A stretch of DNA of 64,000 nt from positions 1 through 64,000 of the forward strand of contig WBMV01008391.1 in NCBI GenBank assembly GCA_013396655.1. The letters are read 5' to 3'. Under the pieces are notes generated by a model. That model had not been told where the DNA came from, searched no databases, and worked only from the letters and a program-made list of their open reading frames with translations. This DNA is from Campylorhamphus procurvoides. Lineage: Eukaryota > Chordata > Aves > Passeriformes > Dendrocolaptidae. Both the position numbers and the translations under genes were made by a program. Within the stretch, counting starts at the first letter, position 1. Each line of letters starts with the position of its first letter. Of the stretch, positions 51,006 through 63,921 are shown piece after piece.

Positions 51006-54000
51006 GGACTGCCTCACGCAAAGGCTCTTACTATACCTGTCAAATCAGTGGTTGGATTTAAATCATGGCCCCAGTACATAGCTGTAATGGCAAGACTGAG
51101 AAGTGCAAACTGGACCACGAAAGTGTGAAAAATTGACTTGAGGGTGGTAGGGAATGGAAATCTTATACACAATTTTTGCTGCTGCAGCCAGCATGTTGTT
51201 GAGCAACCTTGAAAATAGTTTGGAGCAATTTTGTTCACTCCAGGCACCTATTTCACTTCACTGATTGTAGGGGGAGACTTGATGAGTAGTTTAGATTAAA
51301 TGGCTGACTTTCATATGACTAAAGTTTGTCAAAATGAGTATTATTGTGAGCTACTACTCCTCAGTACTGCTTGAGGCCCAGAATGCAGCAACTGTCAAGG
51401 ATTGACTAGTATAGCCTCAGAGAGCTGTGGGAAAGCCTTTCAATACGGTAAAATTGTTTCACTCCTGTGCCTTTTTTTATGTAAATGTAATCCTTGGAAA
51501 ACTCAGCCGATTGCTGCACTTTCCTTGTTTCCTGTCTCAAACTGATTTAAGTGGGGACTCCATTAGGACATCAGAAATGATGTAGTAATTTGGTATGCTC
51601 ACAGGCTCTTCACTTATTTAAAAGAATTAAGGCAATAAGTAAGCCATTCATTATTTATTGATATCTGTAAAGAAAGCACTATGGTGGATGCTGTTGCAAA
51701 CAGACATACCATGTAATTGAGAAATTAAAGTCTGTGGTTGATACTTCCTAAAAATTGTTTCAAATGGTCTTGCAAAAGGAAGAGTTTCTAAGCTTTGACA
51801 GCTTTGAAAGGATTGCTTTGGAAGCTCTTTCTAAGTTGCATAAATGGCTATTTTCAGATGGCACCAAAAAGTCATATAAATTCCTATACAGTGCCCAGGT
51901 ATTTTACATACTTCTTGAATGAGGAAGACCAGAAGGTAGCTAACCTACCTTGTACATAACATACCTTTCATTGCATCTTTAGGTATGAACTGTATCCCTG
52001 TTGCAGTGCCTAGGAGAGAACAGGACCTAAATCTTCTTCACGCCATCTCCAGGTACTTCCTAAAAGCAGAACCTCCTCAGAGAGGCTGCAGATGTGGTGA
52101 GTCACAGTAAAGAAGGGATCCAAAAAGCGGTACCCTTCCCTTCTCCATCTGTAGAGGTCTCAATCCCAGTTTTCTTTGCGAGTGTAAGTTACAAAAATAC
52201 AGGGCTAAAATAATAAGCCAAGGACCCATCATTCCAGCTTTGAATGCTTGCAGTATAATAATTGTGTCTGAAATAGATGTCTAGACACACTTTATACTCA
52301 AGAGGAAGAAGAAGGCACTTCTGGGCTCTGGTTCATCTGGCTGATTTTAATCATCCTTTGGTACAGAAACTCCAGTTTATGCATTAAATAGTTTTTGTCA
52401 TTTGGATGCCAAGGAAGAGTAGGTGAGCAGATCAGAGGGGGGCATCCACGTGGAGCTGAGTCCTCTCTCAATGTATAGCAACTGCAGCACACATATGTGT
52501 AGTCCACCTTTCTGCGTGTGTGTGTAAAGTCAGTCTCTCCTGTAGAAAATATGCAACCCCGCATATGTAATAAAAACTTGAATTCAGCCAAATTTCAGGA
52601 AATGAGAAAATCAGTGTGTGGCTGGAGGAAGAACATAAAGGAGGAGACTTTACAGTTTAAAAGCACCGAGACAAATATAACTGCTGGCCTGTTCTTTAGA
52701 CTCCTGGTAAACAGGTCCAGTCTGTTGTTCCTATGAACATTTCTCTAAAAAATGCAAACCCCTTGCCAGGTGAGATATTAGCTTTAATGTTTCTGCACAA
52801 TGTGGAGCCATTCAAATTCATATTTCTCTTTTCTATTTGTATATACTGCGACACTTTACTCTTTTTCTAAGTATCTTACCAGTGTGCAGAAGGGTCAGCC
52901 TTGAGCCAGCTGAAGATTCTCCATCTGTATTTGGAAATCACATAACTTCTGTGTCTCTGTGTAATTAGTTCAGCACTGTGCCAGACTAATAGGACTACAT
53001 AGCTTCCAGATTGCATCTGACTGGCTCAGAGAGATGGAGACATCAGAAATTTAAGCATGCAGTCTTCTGGACTGAGGAATGTGCCTGTGATGCCAGACAC
53101 TTTTTTTTTTTCCCCTCTTTTGGTTCTGTTGAGTGTGGAGTAAAAGAACTAAATGAAAAGAGTCATTAGTGTGACAAAGTCTACTTTCTCTGTAACTAGT
53201 CGTGGCCCACCAGTGAAGTCCTAGGCTCACTCCTTAGAGTAGATTTGAATTTTCCTACTGGGTTCTTTTCTGCGGTATTTTATGCAGGCAGTCTTGGTTG
53301 TTATGAAACATTGTTGTCTGACTAAAACTGAATAATAAACTGTAATAAACAGGAAATCAAAGTACATAAATCCAAAGTAACCCTTTTAGTTTCTGTGGGA
53401 TTTTGAAGGACCAGTTGTTCTGCACCAGAGTGGGAAATGCTGCAGTTTGTCTTAATACATAGCAATATCAAAAACCATCAATCTCTGAAAGTGTCTGATT
53501 TCTACTGGAAGAAAAAAGTAAAATGAAGTAACTGTTGTGGGTTTTTTTAATAATGGGGTTTTTTACTTTCACAGACCCTGGATATTTTCAGGCAAGGCTT
53601 TCTGCCTTCAGCTACCTATAACAAACAAATGAATATGTTTAACATCTTTCTATACATTTTTACTGTTCATGATGGAAGCCCAAGGAGATCCTTGTCTCCC
53701 GACTTTTCCCATGAAAGAGGAGCTGATGACAAAAAAAACCCCAATTTCAGACTCCTTTGAAGAGTTATGTGGACCCTTCTGAAACTTTGTCTGTAAGAAA
53801 CATTTTTAAAATGATAAGTCAGCAAATTCTGCAGAAAAGATTAGTTTAGTGAATTTTTTCTGTCAACTTCTTTTCTGCTGAAGTCACTGGTAGTGCTCCT
53901 ACTTATATAGATGGAATCAGGGTTTCATCTACACCTGTGATGGTAATATTGTGTCTATAGTTTTGCTGTGTCTAAATTTCTTGTGAAAATGTCATTGTGA

Positions 54001-57000
54001 GGTACCTAATTTTCTTCTGCCATCATTAGCCTGTGTAGGGAAGCAATCCATAAGCACTATGGAATGTGATACAGCAGGTTAACAAAACCATTTGCATTTT
54101 AGACTAATAAAGTATTCCAAGAAAAGTTGCAATCCTGGCAGTATTTGCTGATATAATTTTGTTTATTTGCGATGAAACCTGGACACCCTGCTTATGCACA
54201 TTTTTGCTGATGATTTATGGAGCACAAGGAGAAGTGTATACTGTTAGGAAGCAAAGTAAGTGGACTCCAAAGTGACATGGTCAGTCTGCATCATCCTCTT
54301 TGGAACTGAAGGAATTGGTATTTCTGAGGAATCATGGAGGAGAAGTTCATGTTTTCTGTGATAAATGACAGTATAGCTCTATGGCTGTAGTTCAGTGCTT
54401 GGCTGACAAATGACACTAGAAACTTTCCTGTCCAGAAGAGCCATCCAAATCCTTGGGAAAGCCTCATCTCCCATTGCTGCCACAGGAAAAGTTTTGCTTT
54501 GTACATGTCCCTTTTCTTTGACAGGATGGCCCTCACTTTGAGTGGCAAAACAATGGTTAAGTGGTCCAAAATGTCCACATGAGGGAGGCTCCCTGACAAG
54601 AGGGATTGTTTTTGTCTCAGATGAATTCAGCTTCCTGGAGGTCAAACATCTACTCTAAAGCTGTGGTTCCTTGAATATTTGTCTTGTCAGAAGTGCTGCT
54701 TTAAAGCAGTTCCTGTTCTGACTGCTCATTCCTGCTCCCGAGTTGGTCCTTTTGATGGGCCAATACTGCTGTTCAAGTGGTAATTTGAGGGTAGGGGGAG
54801 ATAAGCATACAGAACAAGCTTTGTATTTCTTTTTTCCCCCCACTGTTTTTCAGTTGGACTAGTTCTGTTGTCTCCTTTACAGAATGTCATCTTAAAAAAC
54901 TGGGCCAACATGTCTGAGGAACAGTGAAGTCTGGGGAAAAGGGAGAGAGAATAGGAATATTGTGTGCTGCCAGTGCCAAAACTGTAAACAGATGTTTATG
55001 ATATGTATCTCACAGCATGGGAGGAATCACATTCCAGAGGTGCCTGTCTCTATCTGTTGCCCATACATATAGATTAAACAATTAACTTAGATGAAGGAGG
55101 CTATTCAGTTGCCAAAACATAGGTGCCTACTCCCCATTGTGTGCTTTAGGGTATTGGCCTCTGGCTGACACTTTGAAAGAATACATACTGTGTCATAGCT
55201 GCCAAGCCTGTGCAGATAGTTTACCTCTGCAGAGACGTCTAAAATGACACTAAATGTGTGTGTATGGGCACCTGAATTGCTCAAAAAGTTCAATTTTAGA
55301 CAGTTTCAGCTAACTTTAGTTAACTAAGTGTATGAAGAGCTCTTGCCAGCGTGTGCATGTAAAGGCCACCCTTGTGGACCTCCTTTCCCAGCCTGTATCA
55401 CCTAGTCTGGTGCAGTGCACAGTGAGGTTAATTAGCGCCTTCTCCTAGTGAATGATGGGGAGCAGGATCCAAAAAAACAAATGTGAAAGCAGTGCAGCCA
55501 GGAGTAACTGATAACCACTCCCCTATTTTTTGTTCTAGTGACTGGAAAGAAAAGAAAACAGCTTCACCTATCCTTGAATTAAGTTACTTTTTAGTTGGCT
55601 GTGCAATGAAATAAAAGAACAGCTTCCAAGGAAGGTATAAACTCCAAAGGACAATGCTGAGGTGTCATGACCATGTGACTCTCTTCTCTTTGCTGCCCTT
55701 CATACGGTCTTGTAAGCATGGATCCGTGGCTTTCAGCAGCATCCCCCAGAAAGTGTAATTATTTTACTTATGCACCTGAGAAGCAATTTGCTGCTGCCCT
55801 GAACTAGCAGTAAAGAATCTTATGTTACTGGCCAGTAGGCTTGAAGGCTTGTCCTGCTCACCTTCTAGACTCTCTACTGGATCTGTAAAGGGAGGGGGCA
55901 TCTTCTATTTGGTGCCTACATAAGCCACAGGAAGAAAATGAGAAGCAGATGAGTTTCTTATTCCCCTGAAGGAGCTTGTGGTCCAAGCTGTAGTCTCCAC
56001 CGGTGCACATACAATTTAATTCATTTGTAAAAGGTCATTTTTACTAATGAACTTTCTCAGAAATTTCCCTGTTCCTTTACAGTGTATCCATAGAAGGTCC
56101 ATGAGATTAAAATCCTTGTGCATGGCATGAAAGATGAGACCTGCTTTAATTGTAATGTGTTGTTTGCTGACCATTAAATAAAGATGAAATAAATTGTCCC
56201 ATTTCCTGTCTCCGAGGCTGGTTGTTCAACCATATTACTCATCTGGGGAGAGTGCATTATATTGCCAAGGCTGAGAGCACACACATTTATCATTAGTAAC
56301 AGCACAGGGATGAGTTGTTCCCCTGTAGCCTTGTCTTTTGTTTGTGAGATTAACTTGTTTTCAACATTGCAAATTCAATGTTACGGAACAATTCCATACT
56401 CAGTCATTTAAGAGCTGAATATGGTTTTCTCTCATGTAGAACACAAGTTCCTATCTTGAGCAGTATGCTTTTGAGATTTTACAGTTGTTATTTACTACTA
56501 GAATGGTGTATCAGGCTTAAATACAGGGAAGACAAGGCCTTTTCACTATTCAAGTAGATGCATGCTCTCTTTGCTCTCTTCCATTGGATCTATTATGTTT
56601 GTCAGTGAGAATATATCCTCTGCGGGTTTATGGACTCAGGCGCCTTTAATCCAAAATCTGACAAACCCATAACAAAACCCTAAATCAAAGGCATTTGGTA
56701 TGTAGGGGTGTAGAGTTTTCTTAACCCCCTCTGATTCTTGCTCCCACTTCAAAATCAACTCTCTTCATTTGGGTGTCAAATATGAACTTAAATGCTTTGT
56801 CTTGTTAAACTTTTGGCTTTTAACAGGTTTGTTGCCTGCAATGACAGGGTGGAGAGATGGGACAAAGGAATAATGCTGAATGGAAGTGATCATTTATTCT
56901 GACCTGTCTGATATGATGTCATGATGTAGACTTTGCTTTGTTTAGTGCTTGAAGAGATTCCATGGAGACTTCTTAAAAGTGAGGTGTGGGCAGGTGCATG

Positions 57001-59077
57001 TAAAAGCAGAGAGGAGAGCTTCACTACTATCTTTCGGCATTTGGGTCAGAACTTGCAACCTAACATGCAGCTGGAGCTCCTGCAGAAGCCAAGCTCCAAA
57101 AACATTGGTGGGTTTGATCCATGTTCCATTAGCAGCCATGTTGCTGCAAATCCGTGGCAGCAGGAGATCACTTAAAGTCTCATATCTCTAAAGAGGCCCC
57201 TGGGGAACATATTGCCTTTCCCTCAGCTGCTGCAAAGAAGAGGCCTTAGAGCTTCTAGATGCTTGTGCTCATCTGCTATGGGTTCTGTGCCTCTGAAAAT
57301 CCATTATTAACAAGGCAGCAACTTACCAGTGCTCCCAGGGCACTTCCCAGCACCTTCTGGTTTCTCTGTGAAAGAAGAGAGAGCAGTCCCTTTGAGGCAG
57401 GGATGAGTTCATTTAGTCTCACAGAGGACAGCACAAACTGCTGGTGGCACAGGCAAGGGAACTCATCTTCAAAGTGAGGAGGAAACACAGTAGCTGCCTT
57501 GAGTCCGAACATCTTCCCACCAGTTACCACACCACCAGACAATGAGTATTACATTTATTTCCATAGAACAAAGGATCCAAATTCTTACTGCTTATGGGGA
57601 AAAGGTTGAAGGCAGCTCCAGGGCACTGTGTGAAAGGAAATAAAAAAGCAGTTGTAAATTATTACAACCCAGTGGGAGAAGAGAAGGGGGGAAAAAAAAG
57701 CAGCTCATTGTCTTTTATTACTGTGCTAAATCAATGCGAAAGGAGGTAGTTGATTTGTCAAGGTAGAATCTGCATTGTTTGCAACACCCAAATTTGCTTT
57801 CATTGGAATGTCAGTTTTCTGATCAAATGATTTTGCTGTTATTATTTAGCCCTTATGCAAAGGAGCCCCCAAAAGTGCTAGTTCCTGCTCACAAGAAATC
57901 CTATCTGCATGAAAGTGGAGTAGTTGTGTAACTCTCCTTCTCAAGGTGAACACAAATACATGTAAAAATCCTAACAAACCTAGGGCCCCCAAATCTCTAA
58001 ATAGCCACAGTGATTATGGATAATACTTAATGCTCTGACAGACTTTTATTCCTGTTGTTGAGACTGCACTAAGACAAACACATGCATAAATAGCTGATCA
58101 TAAACAGCAAAACCAAGGTTGGACTAAGATATGCAACAGAAGCTTAGTTCAAAATTAGGTGATGAGCAAGTCCAAGCATAAAAAGAACATAGTTTGTAAA
58201 TATTTTAACTCAGCCACATAATCAGTATTTTTTGTATACTGTCTATACCATTTTATTGCACTTTCAGTTTTTGTTAATGCCTGATTCTTTGTAATGCTGT
58301 GGAACAGCTTCAGCAGACATTCACAGATTCATAAGGAAGATTGCCTCAGCAATTCCTCCTGCGTGGACAGAAGAAGAGAGGGGGGCAATTTGTGGGCAGC
58401 GGTGGGGATATCTTTGTAGCCAAGTAGATAAAAGAAAGATTTCATGGAAGCTGTCATGTTGCTTGGTTATAAAGTGTGTTGAAATGTAATGTTGATATAA
58501 TATAGTATATTGGATGGATGGATGGTAGACAAGTGTGGAGAGGGTATGGTCTGGGTGATTGATGTCTGGAGGAGAGACAGCTCAACAGCTCAGCTGTACC
58601 ATAGAGGTAGCCCAGAAGGTGCTGAGCCTGAAGAAGTGTTAAGGCTTCCTGGGAGTCAATTCAGAGCTTTACTGAGGATACCACAACCAGTGGCCAGGTT
58701 ACCAGAACAAAAGACCTGTGGGGGAAGGGTACTGGAAAGTTGTTGGGAGCCAAGAGGGAGATGGATTAAACTCAGCAAGAGCTGAGTATATTTTTTTTCA
58801 TTAAGAATTGTTGACTGTTGGGGTCCTGGTAGCAAGCTTACGATACAGGAGCTAGGATAGCTGAGTCCAGATTTTGCCTGGGAGCGAGACTCCAGAGAAC
58901 ACCAGACCCTCACTTAGACTGTGATTTCCAAAGGTTGTGGTTATTGTGTTTTATACTGGTTCTGTTTCCCCTCCTTCCCTAAAAAGATGTATTAGAAGAA
59001 GAAAACAACCAGTAGAGTTTAATAAAAATTGTAGCATTTGCTAAAATTTACTGAATAGCTTCTACATAAGCGCTAAG
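51006..59077. other. Non-coding DNA, no gene seen
   Basis: No convincing coding frame on either strand; the longest is about 102 codons (54291-54599, minus). T-rich runs occur at 53101-53111 and 53542-53566. Short (TGGA)n words occur at 58511-58523. From about 58570 to 58910 the sequence is more GC-rich and its plus-strand frame has a protein-like composition without a recognised family. It may be part of an unidentified repeat. Confidence 0.6.
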
Positions 59078-59525
59078 TAGGTAGGACTCTTCAGCCTGGA
59101 AAAGAGGTTATTGAAAAGGTGATGAGAAAGACACATAAAATAGCGTATTACAAAGAAAAGCGAATAGGAGACTTTCCTATTCATTAGAAAAACTGAAGGG
59201 CTTCAAAGAGTACTAGCAGACAGTGAGTTCAAAACAAACAAAAGGAAATGTTTCTTCACATAGATAGTGAGCAGTGTGCATAGCAATTTCTGAAAATGCT
59301 GAACTGTCCCTTTCATGAGAGTAATTCATGGCAGAAAAATTCCCCCAAGGGCTGTTGAGTAAGGGCATTGCCGCTGGCTCAAAAAGTCCTTGAGCTGCAA
59401 AGTCGGCAAGCCTGGAGGAATAATTTGGAGAAGTGTCTGAAACATACCTGCTCTGTTCTTCTTCAGATGGCCAGATAGAAAACTAGGGTGATCTTTGATC
59501 TGACCCAGTAAATCTATAATTGTGG
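59078..59525 (+). mobile_element. Ancient CR1-type LINE 3' tail
   Basis: Sense-strand landmarks of old amniote CR1 3' regions appear in the right order: 'ggactcttcagcctggaaaa' (about 59083-59102), 'ttcaaaacaaacaaaaggaa' followed by 'atgtttcttcaca' (about 59229-59261), and near the end 'tgatctttgatctgacccag' (about 59489-59508). This covers the last coding part of ORF2 and the 3' UTR, which in the family closes with a 'GGTCTGACCCAGTATGGC'-like segment. The middle part (about 59280-59450) is strongly diverged. The copy is non-coding today and older than the one at 6.4 kb. Confidence 0.75.
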
Positions 59526-62500
59526 TCTTAAAGTTCTGTCCTACTGCATCTGTTTCAAAGACCTATCTGTCGGAGGGTCAGCTTGAAACCTTTTCAAAGA
59601 TTTTCCTGTTCTTCCACATGCACATTTCTGGTTGCTGGTTTAACAATATGGGTGCACACTGCTGTGGCCGTGGCCTGGGAGTCTGGTGAGCAGAAAGGGA
59701 CAAAATCCAGTACTTATGATTTTCAAGTATGTTTGGAGTGCTTTTTAAAGCATGTTTTTTCTTTATTGTCTCTTATTTTTTTTCTCCCAATCACAAAAAC
59801 ACAGCCATACACTGATGAGCTAAGTGCGCTGGGTTTAATTGTGTGTCTGTGCTAGGGAAAGCCATGAAGAGGTAAAGACAGCATGAGCTACCATGGGGAA
59901 TTACTGGGTCCTGTGTTTTCCAGAGTGTATTGCAAGGCCTGCCAGCCCCTGATATGAAGATAGCTCCTTCAGAGCTGCTTTAATTTATGCTTATCTTTCT
60001 ACAGGCTTTGGAAAACAAGTAACAGGAGAGCAGCACGCTCCAATTATGCCCTTGATACACTCCTTATCCTGAGGACCATAAGTGTGACAGCCTTTATCCT
60101 CTTAGCTCCTTGTGTGTGCTCCTTGAGCAGGCATAGCAAAAAGGAGAGAGGGAAGAAGGGAGGGAGGTCCTGCATAGGTAGTGGAAGGGTGATTTCTCCT
60201 GTTTTTAAATACTTTTGGGACTTTTCTTTCTTCTTGGATTTTCCTATTTATAAAATGCAGAGTCGTACTGGTGAGCAAAGCTCACTTTAGTTTGACAGAG
60301 TAGGATAGAATTTCTAGCATAATAGAGAATCAAGCCTGCTAGGCTGCTGCAGGCAGATTGGACAACAGTCCAGAGATTTCCAGAGCTGCTTTTTCTCTGT
60401 CGCTTGGAATTCCTCCATCCTTGTCATCATCAGTTAACCCTCTACCTCCCGCATTCACTTTCCTACTTCACATCAGCAAAATGAACAAGACATAGCATTC
60501 GTGCAAAAATAAAATATCAACTGGGAATGGACTGAAGTGTGAATTCCCTCCTCACCACCTTCTTCCTCACTGTCAGAAATATTTATGCTTTCATTCCTCC
60601 CAGGCCTGCCAGGAGCAGCCACTAAGGCATTTGACTTTAAATGATGAGTCTGCTGCTTGGGAGGGCAAGAGGGTGGTTTCCTAAGCATGGCTGGGAGTTA
60701 TTAGTCCACGTTAATTACTGGGGGAATTTATGTGGTGACCATCAATCAAGGCTTAGGCACATCAGATTCTGCTGTATAAACTGGCCTGTGCCCAAACTGC
60801 ATAAGATGACTTTCATCTTAATATTATTACTGTGATTTGCTAGCTGAGTGTATAGCTCAAATATATTCTGAAAATGGAAAACTCAGGCAAAAAAACATCG
60901 AACATCCCAGGACTGAGTGTCAATTTGCATATCAGATGGAATAAACTTTGACTGCCTTGGGTGAGTGATAAATTAAAATAATTCGGCATTGATGGGAAAA
61001 GGTCTAGCAATGGATTATAATATGTTGCCTTTGCTTAGGTTTACTCAATCATGCCAAGGAATTTGCAGTGAAGGATACTATGCCTGAGCCAGTTTTGCTA
61101 GTGGGATTGAGGCAATGTGCTAGACAAAAGCAGACATATGTCACTTGTATTTCCTTCATCAAACCAGAGGCACTTTCAAGTACTTGCAAACAACTAAGTA
61201 TTATGTCCTGCTGGGACTGACTTCTTGAGAAGGCCATGTTTGTCAAATAAATGTGATCAGGTGATCCATGGTAATAAATAGTGTTTTTAACTTCTCCACA
61301 GGGGGTAAAAAAGAACCAGAGGCAAAGGGCACTGTAAAAATTAAAATGTTTAGAAAAAAATTAGTTGGTGCCCAAGCCAAAGATACAACCTGACCTCATC
61401 CTCCCCTGGCATTGTCCTTGTCTTCTAGTTCACCAACAACTGGAACAGCTCCCAGTTGTTCCCCAGCATTTCTCTTGGGCCCTGTGGAAAGAATCTTGTT
61501 TGGCTTACGAGAGGGATAGGGTTGGCTCCCAACCCATCCCAGCTTCATAGGTATGAATTGGGGAAAGGTGTGTGAGATGTGGGCTAGACTTTCATCCTTA
61601 TTTCTTTAAGTACCTGCCCAGGTGCTGTGGCATTGAATGCCTGTCCTCAGTGAGGCCACCACAGAAGGGACACTGGGCCAACTGGGATTGCAGGTGGGCT
61701 TCAGTCCTCTGGTCATATGCTTATTGAACTGGGTGCAGCCTTTGGCTGAGGAGAGGCCTTCAGAGTCTGAAATTGCATACACAATTAATTTAATGATAAC
61801 CAAAGGCTTGTTATGAAACCCAGTGATCTGCGGGTTAACATTTATAGTGGCCAAATGTATTTTAAGAAAAAATCTGAAGAAAATCCCTCAGACTATAAAA
61901 CCTCACTGTTTACTTTGTAAAACCACAGTGTTTAAACTTCTTGTAGCATTTTCATGGCCACAAGATGCAGAGGGCACAACAGCCAGCAGGTTGAAACGTC
62001 CTGGGGCACACATAACAGCACCTGTGAGTTGTGGCACCAGGTGCTCCTTGCCATTCCTGCATCCCTGCAGTGTGCCCAGGCAAGGAGATCAAACATGCTG
62101 CGTTTGGGCTCCCTGGCAATCAATGAGCCCCGATCGACAGCACACGCTCCAATGGCTCCACGTTCATCCCTGCCAGCAGCACCGAGCGGAAAATCTGCTA
62201 AATGCTTGCCTGGTTCAATCGGGTTTTGCTATTAACATTCCTCCACTGTGTGGGAAGAGGGGAGGGGGAAGCCCAGGCATTATTTCCGTGATGGGACAGC
62301 AGTACGTGGTGGCCAAGACATTGTGTGCTGCTCGTAGGGGAGGGGAGCAAAGGCAAGAGTATGAAGTTGGATGGAAGGAAAAAGCAGGAGAGAGGGAATG
62401 CTAGGGACATACAGTTCATCACTAGCTTGTATGTGGTTTTTAATACTGCATTCCCTGCCCCCCACCACCCCAGGGATACAGTCAGTACTAAGGATGATAC

Positions 62501-63001
62501 ATTGCACCACACACTGGTGCAGCAGCCTGAGGAAGAATTCAGCTGGAAGGGCCAAAGGCTTTTGGAACAGCCCCATGTGGGGCACCACAGGGCACTTGGA
62601 GATGAACACACATGGGGTCAGCAGGGGCTCCCTCCCTCTGATGCTGATTCTCCCCTCTCTACTCTGTATTTATTTCAAGGGGAAACGAAAGCTAAGATTT
62701 TAAAATGTTGCAAAAATATACTCAAAAGCTATTTTGTGTTGTGTTTGTTTGTTTTTAACTGGAGATTGTGAAGTGTTATAGGGAGAAGGAATGGGGACTG
62801 GGGACTTGGAAGAAGATGGGTAATTTAGGGAGCCAGCTCCTCAGGACTTCTCTGTATGGCCCTTCTTATGAAAATTTCCGATTCCATGGTGAAAAATCTG
62901 GTTATGGCCATAGTGTGACAATGGAGTGAGTCTGAGTGTGAGTAAGTGTGCTGTGCAGAGATGGACTGCAGTGTTTCTCCTTAGGAAATTTAGAAACCCT
63001 C
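59526..63001. other. Non-coding DNA, no gene convincingly seen
   Basis: From about 61400 the GC content rises and chance frames lengthen, up to 193 codons at 61823-62404. That frame is rich in Cys, His and Trp and shows no domain. The segment 62020-62230 contains several CpG pairs, more than its surroundings, but too few for a CpG island. A purine-rich patch lies at 60130-60169. No recognised repeat until the LTR. Confidence 0.55.
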
Positions 63002-63179
63002 TGTATTGGGTTTGCATGGGCAGGTTTTGGTAACAGGGGTACTACAGGGATGGCTTTTGCAAGAAGCTGCCAGAAGCTTCCTCTGTGTCTGGCAGAGCCC
63101 GTGCCAGGCAGCTCCAAGACACATGTGCCCCTCGCCAAGGCTGGGCCTATCATAAATGGTGGTAATGCCTCTTGGATAG

Positions 63180-63187
63180 CATATTTC
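63180..63187 (+). promoter_or_regulatory. Decayed LTR TATA-like box
   Basis: 'catatttc' lies about 180 bases into the LTR, where this family normally shows a TATTTAA-like core promoter element. One or two substitutions weaken it. Assignment rests on position within the LTR. Confidence 0.35.
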
Positions 63188-63330
63188 AGGGGAAAAAAAG
63201 TTACTGAGCAGATGGTATTGCAGCCAGAGAAGAGAGGAATGAGAATATGTGAGAGGAATAGCTCTGCGGACACAAAGGTCAGTGGAGAAGGAGGGGCAGG
63301 AGGTGTTCCATGCGCAGGAGCTGAGATTCC

Positions 63331-63735
63331 CCTGCAGCCTGTGGTGCAGGCCATGGTTAAGCAACTGCCCCTGCAGCCCATGGAGGACCACGGGGATGCA
63401 AATATCCACCTGCAGCCCATGGAGAAGACCCAGACCAAAGCAGATGGATGCCCAAAAGAGGGAACCCATGGGAAACCTGTGTTGGAGCAGGCTCCTGGCA
63501 AGGACCTGCAGATATATGGAGTGAGGAGCCTACACTGGATCAGGTTTCCCGGTAGGACTTGTTACCCTGTGGGGGATCCATGATGAAGCAGGTTGTGCCT
63601 GAAGGACTGTACCCTGTGGAAGAGTGACCCAGGTTTCAGAAGTTAATGGAGAACTGTTGCACGTGGGATGGACTCACATTGGATAAGATTGTGGAGAACT
63701 GTCTCCCATGAAAGGGATCCCATACTGGAGCAAGG
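63331..63735 (+). repeat. Degenerate internal tandem units within the LTR
   Basis: Related units of roughly 35-70 bases recur, built on 'ctgcagcccatggagga' (63372, 63411), 'ttggagcaggctcctggc', 'ccctgtgggggatcc', 'ccctgtggaagag' and 'ctggagcaagg'. Spacing and sequence are irregular, so this is a decayed minisatellite-like array carried by the element rather than a new local expansion. Confidence 0.6.
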
Positions 63736-63914
63736 GAAAGCCTCTTCTTCCTGAGCAGTGGCAGAAACAACCTGTGATGAACTGACCTTAACCCCCATTC
63801 TCCATCTCTCTGGGCCAGTGTGGGAGGAGGTAGAGACAGGAAAGAAGGAGGAGTGGAGGAAAGGCATTTTTAAGATTTATTCTACTTCTCATTATCCTTC
63901 TCTAATTTTGTTAG

Positions 63915-63921
63915 TAATAAG
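63915..63921 (+). terminator. Degraded LTR polyadenylation signal
   Basis: 'taataag' sits where the family has an AATAAA followed by 'TTAAATTAAT'; here it reads AATAAG then 'ttcagttaat'. This is a likely inactivated hexamer about 80 bases before the window end. Confidence 0.45.

Noticed and set aside
55110..55300. Segment with 'aggtgcctactcccc' and 'gggcacctgaattgc' words resembling scattered old amniote repeats
   Set aside because: Similarity too vague to define boundaries or a family.
62020..62230. Possible CpG island or conserved non-coding element
   Set aside because: CpG count is only modestly raised, and conservation cannot be judged from one sequence.
61823..62404. 193-codon open frame
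   Set aside because: Very rich in Cys, His, Gln and Trp, overlapped by several frames of equal quality on both strands; explained by locally higher GC.
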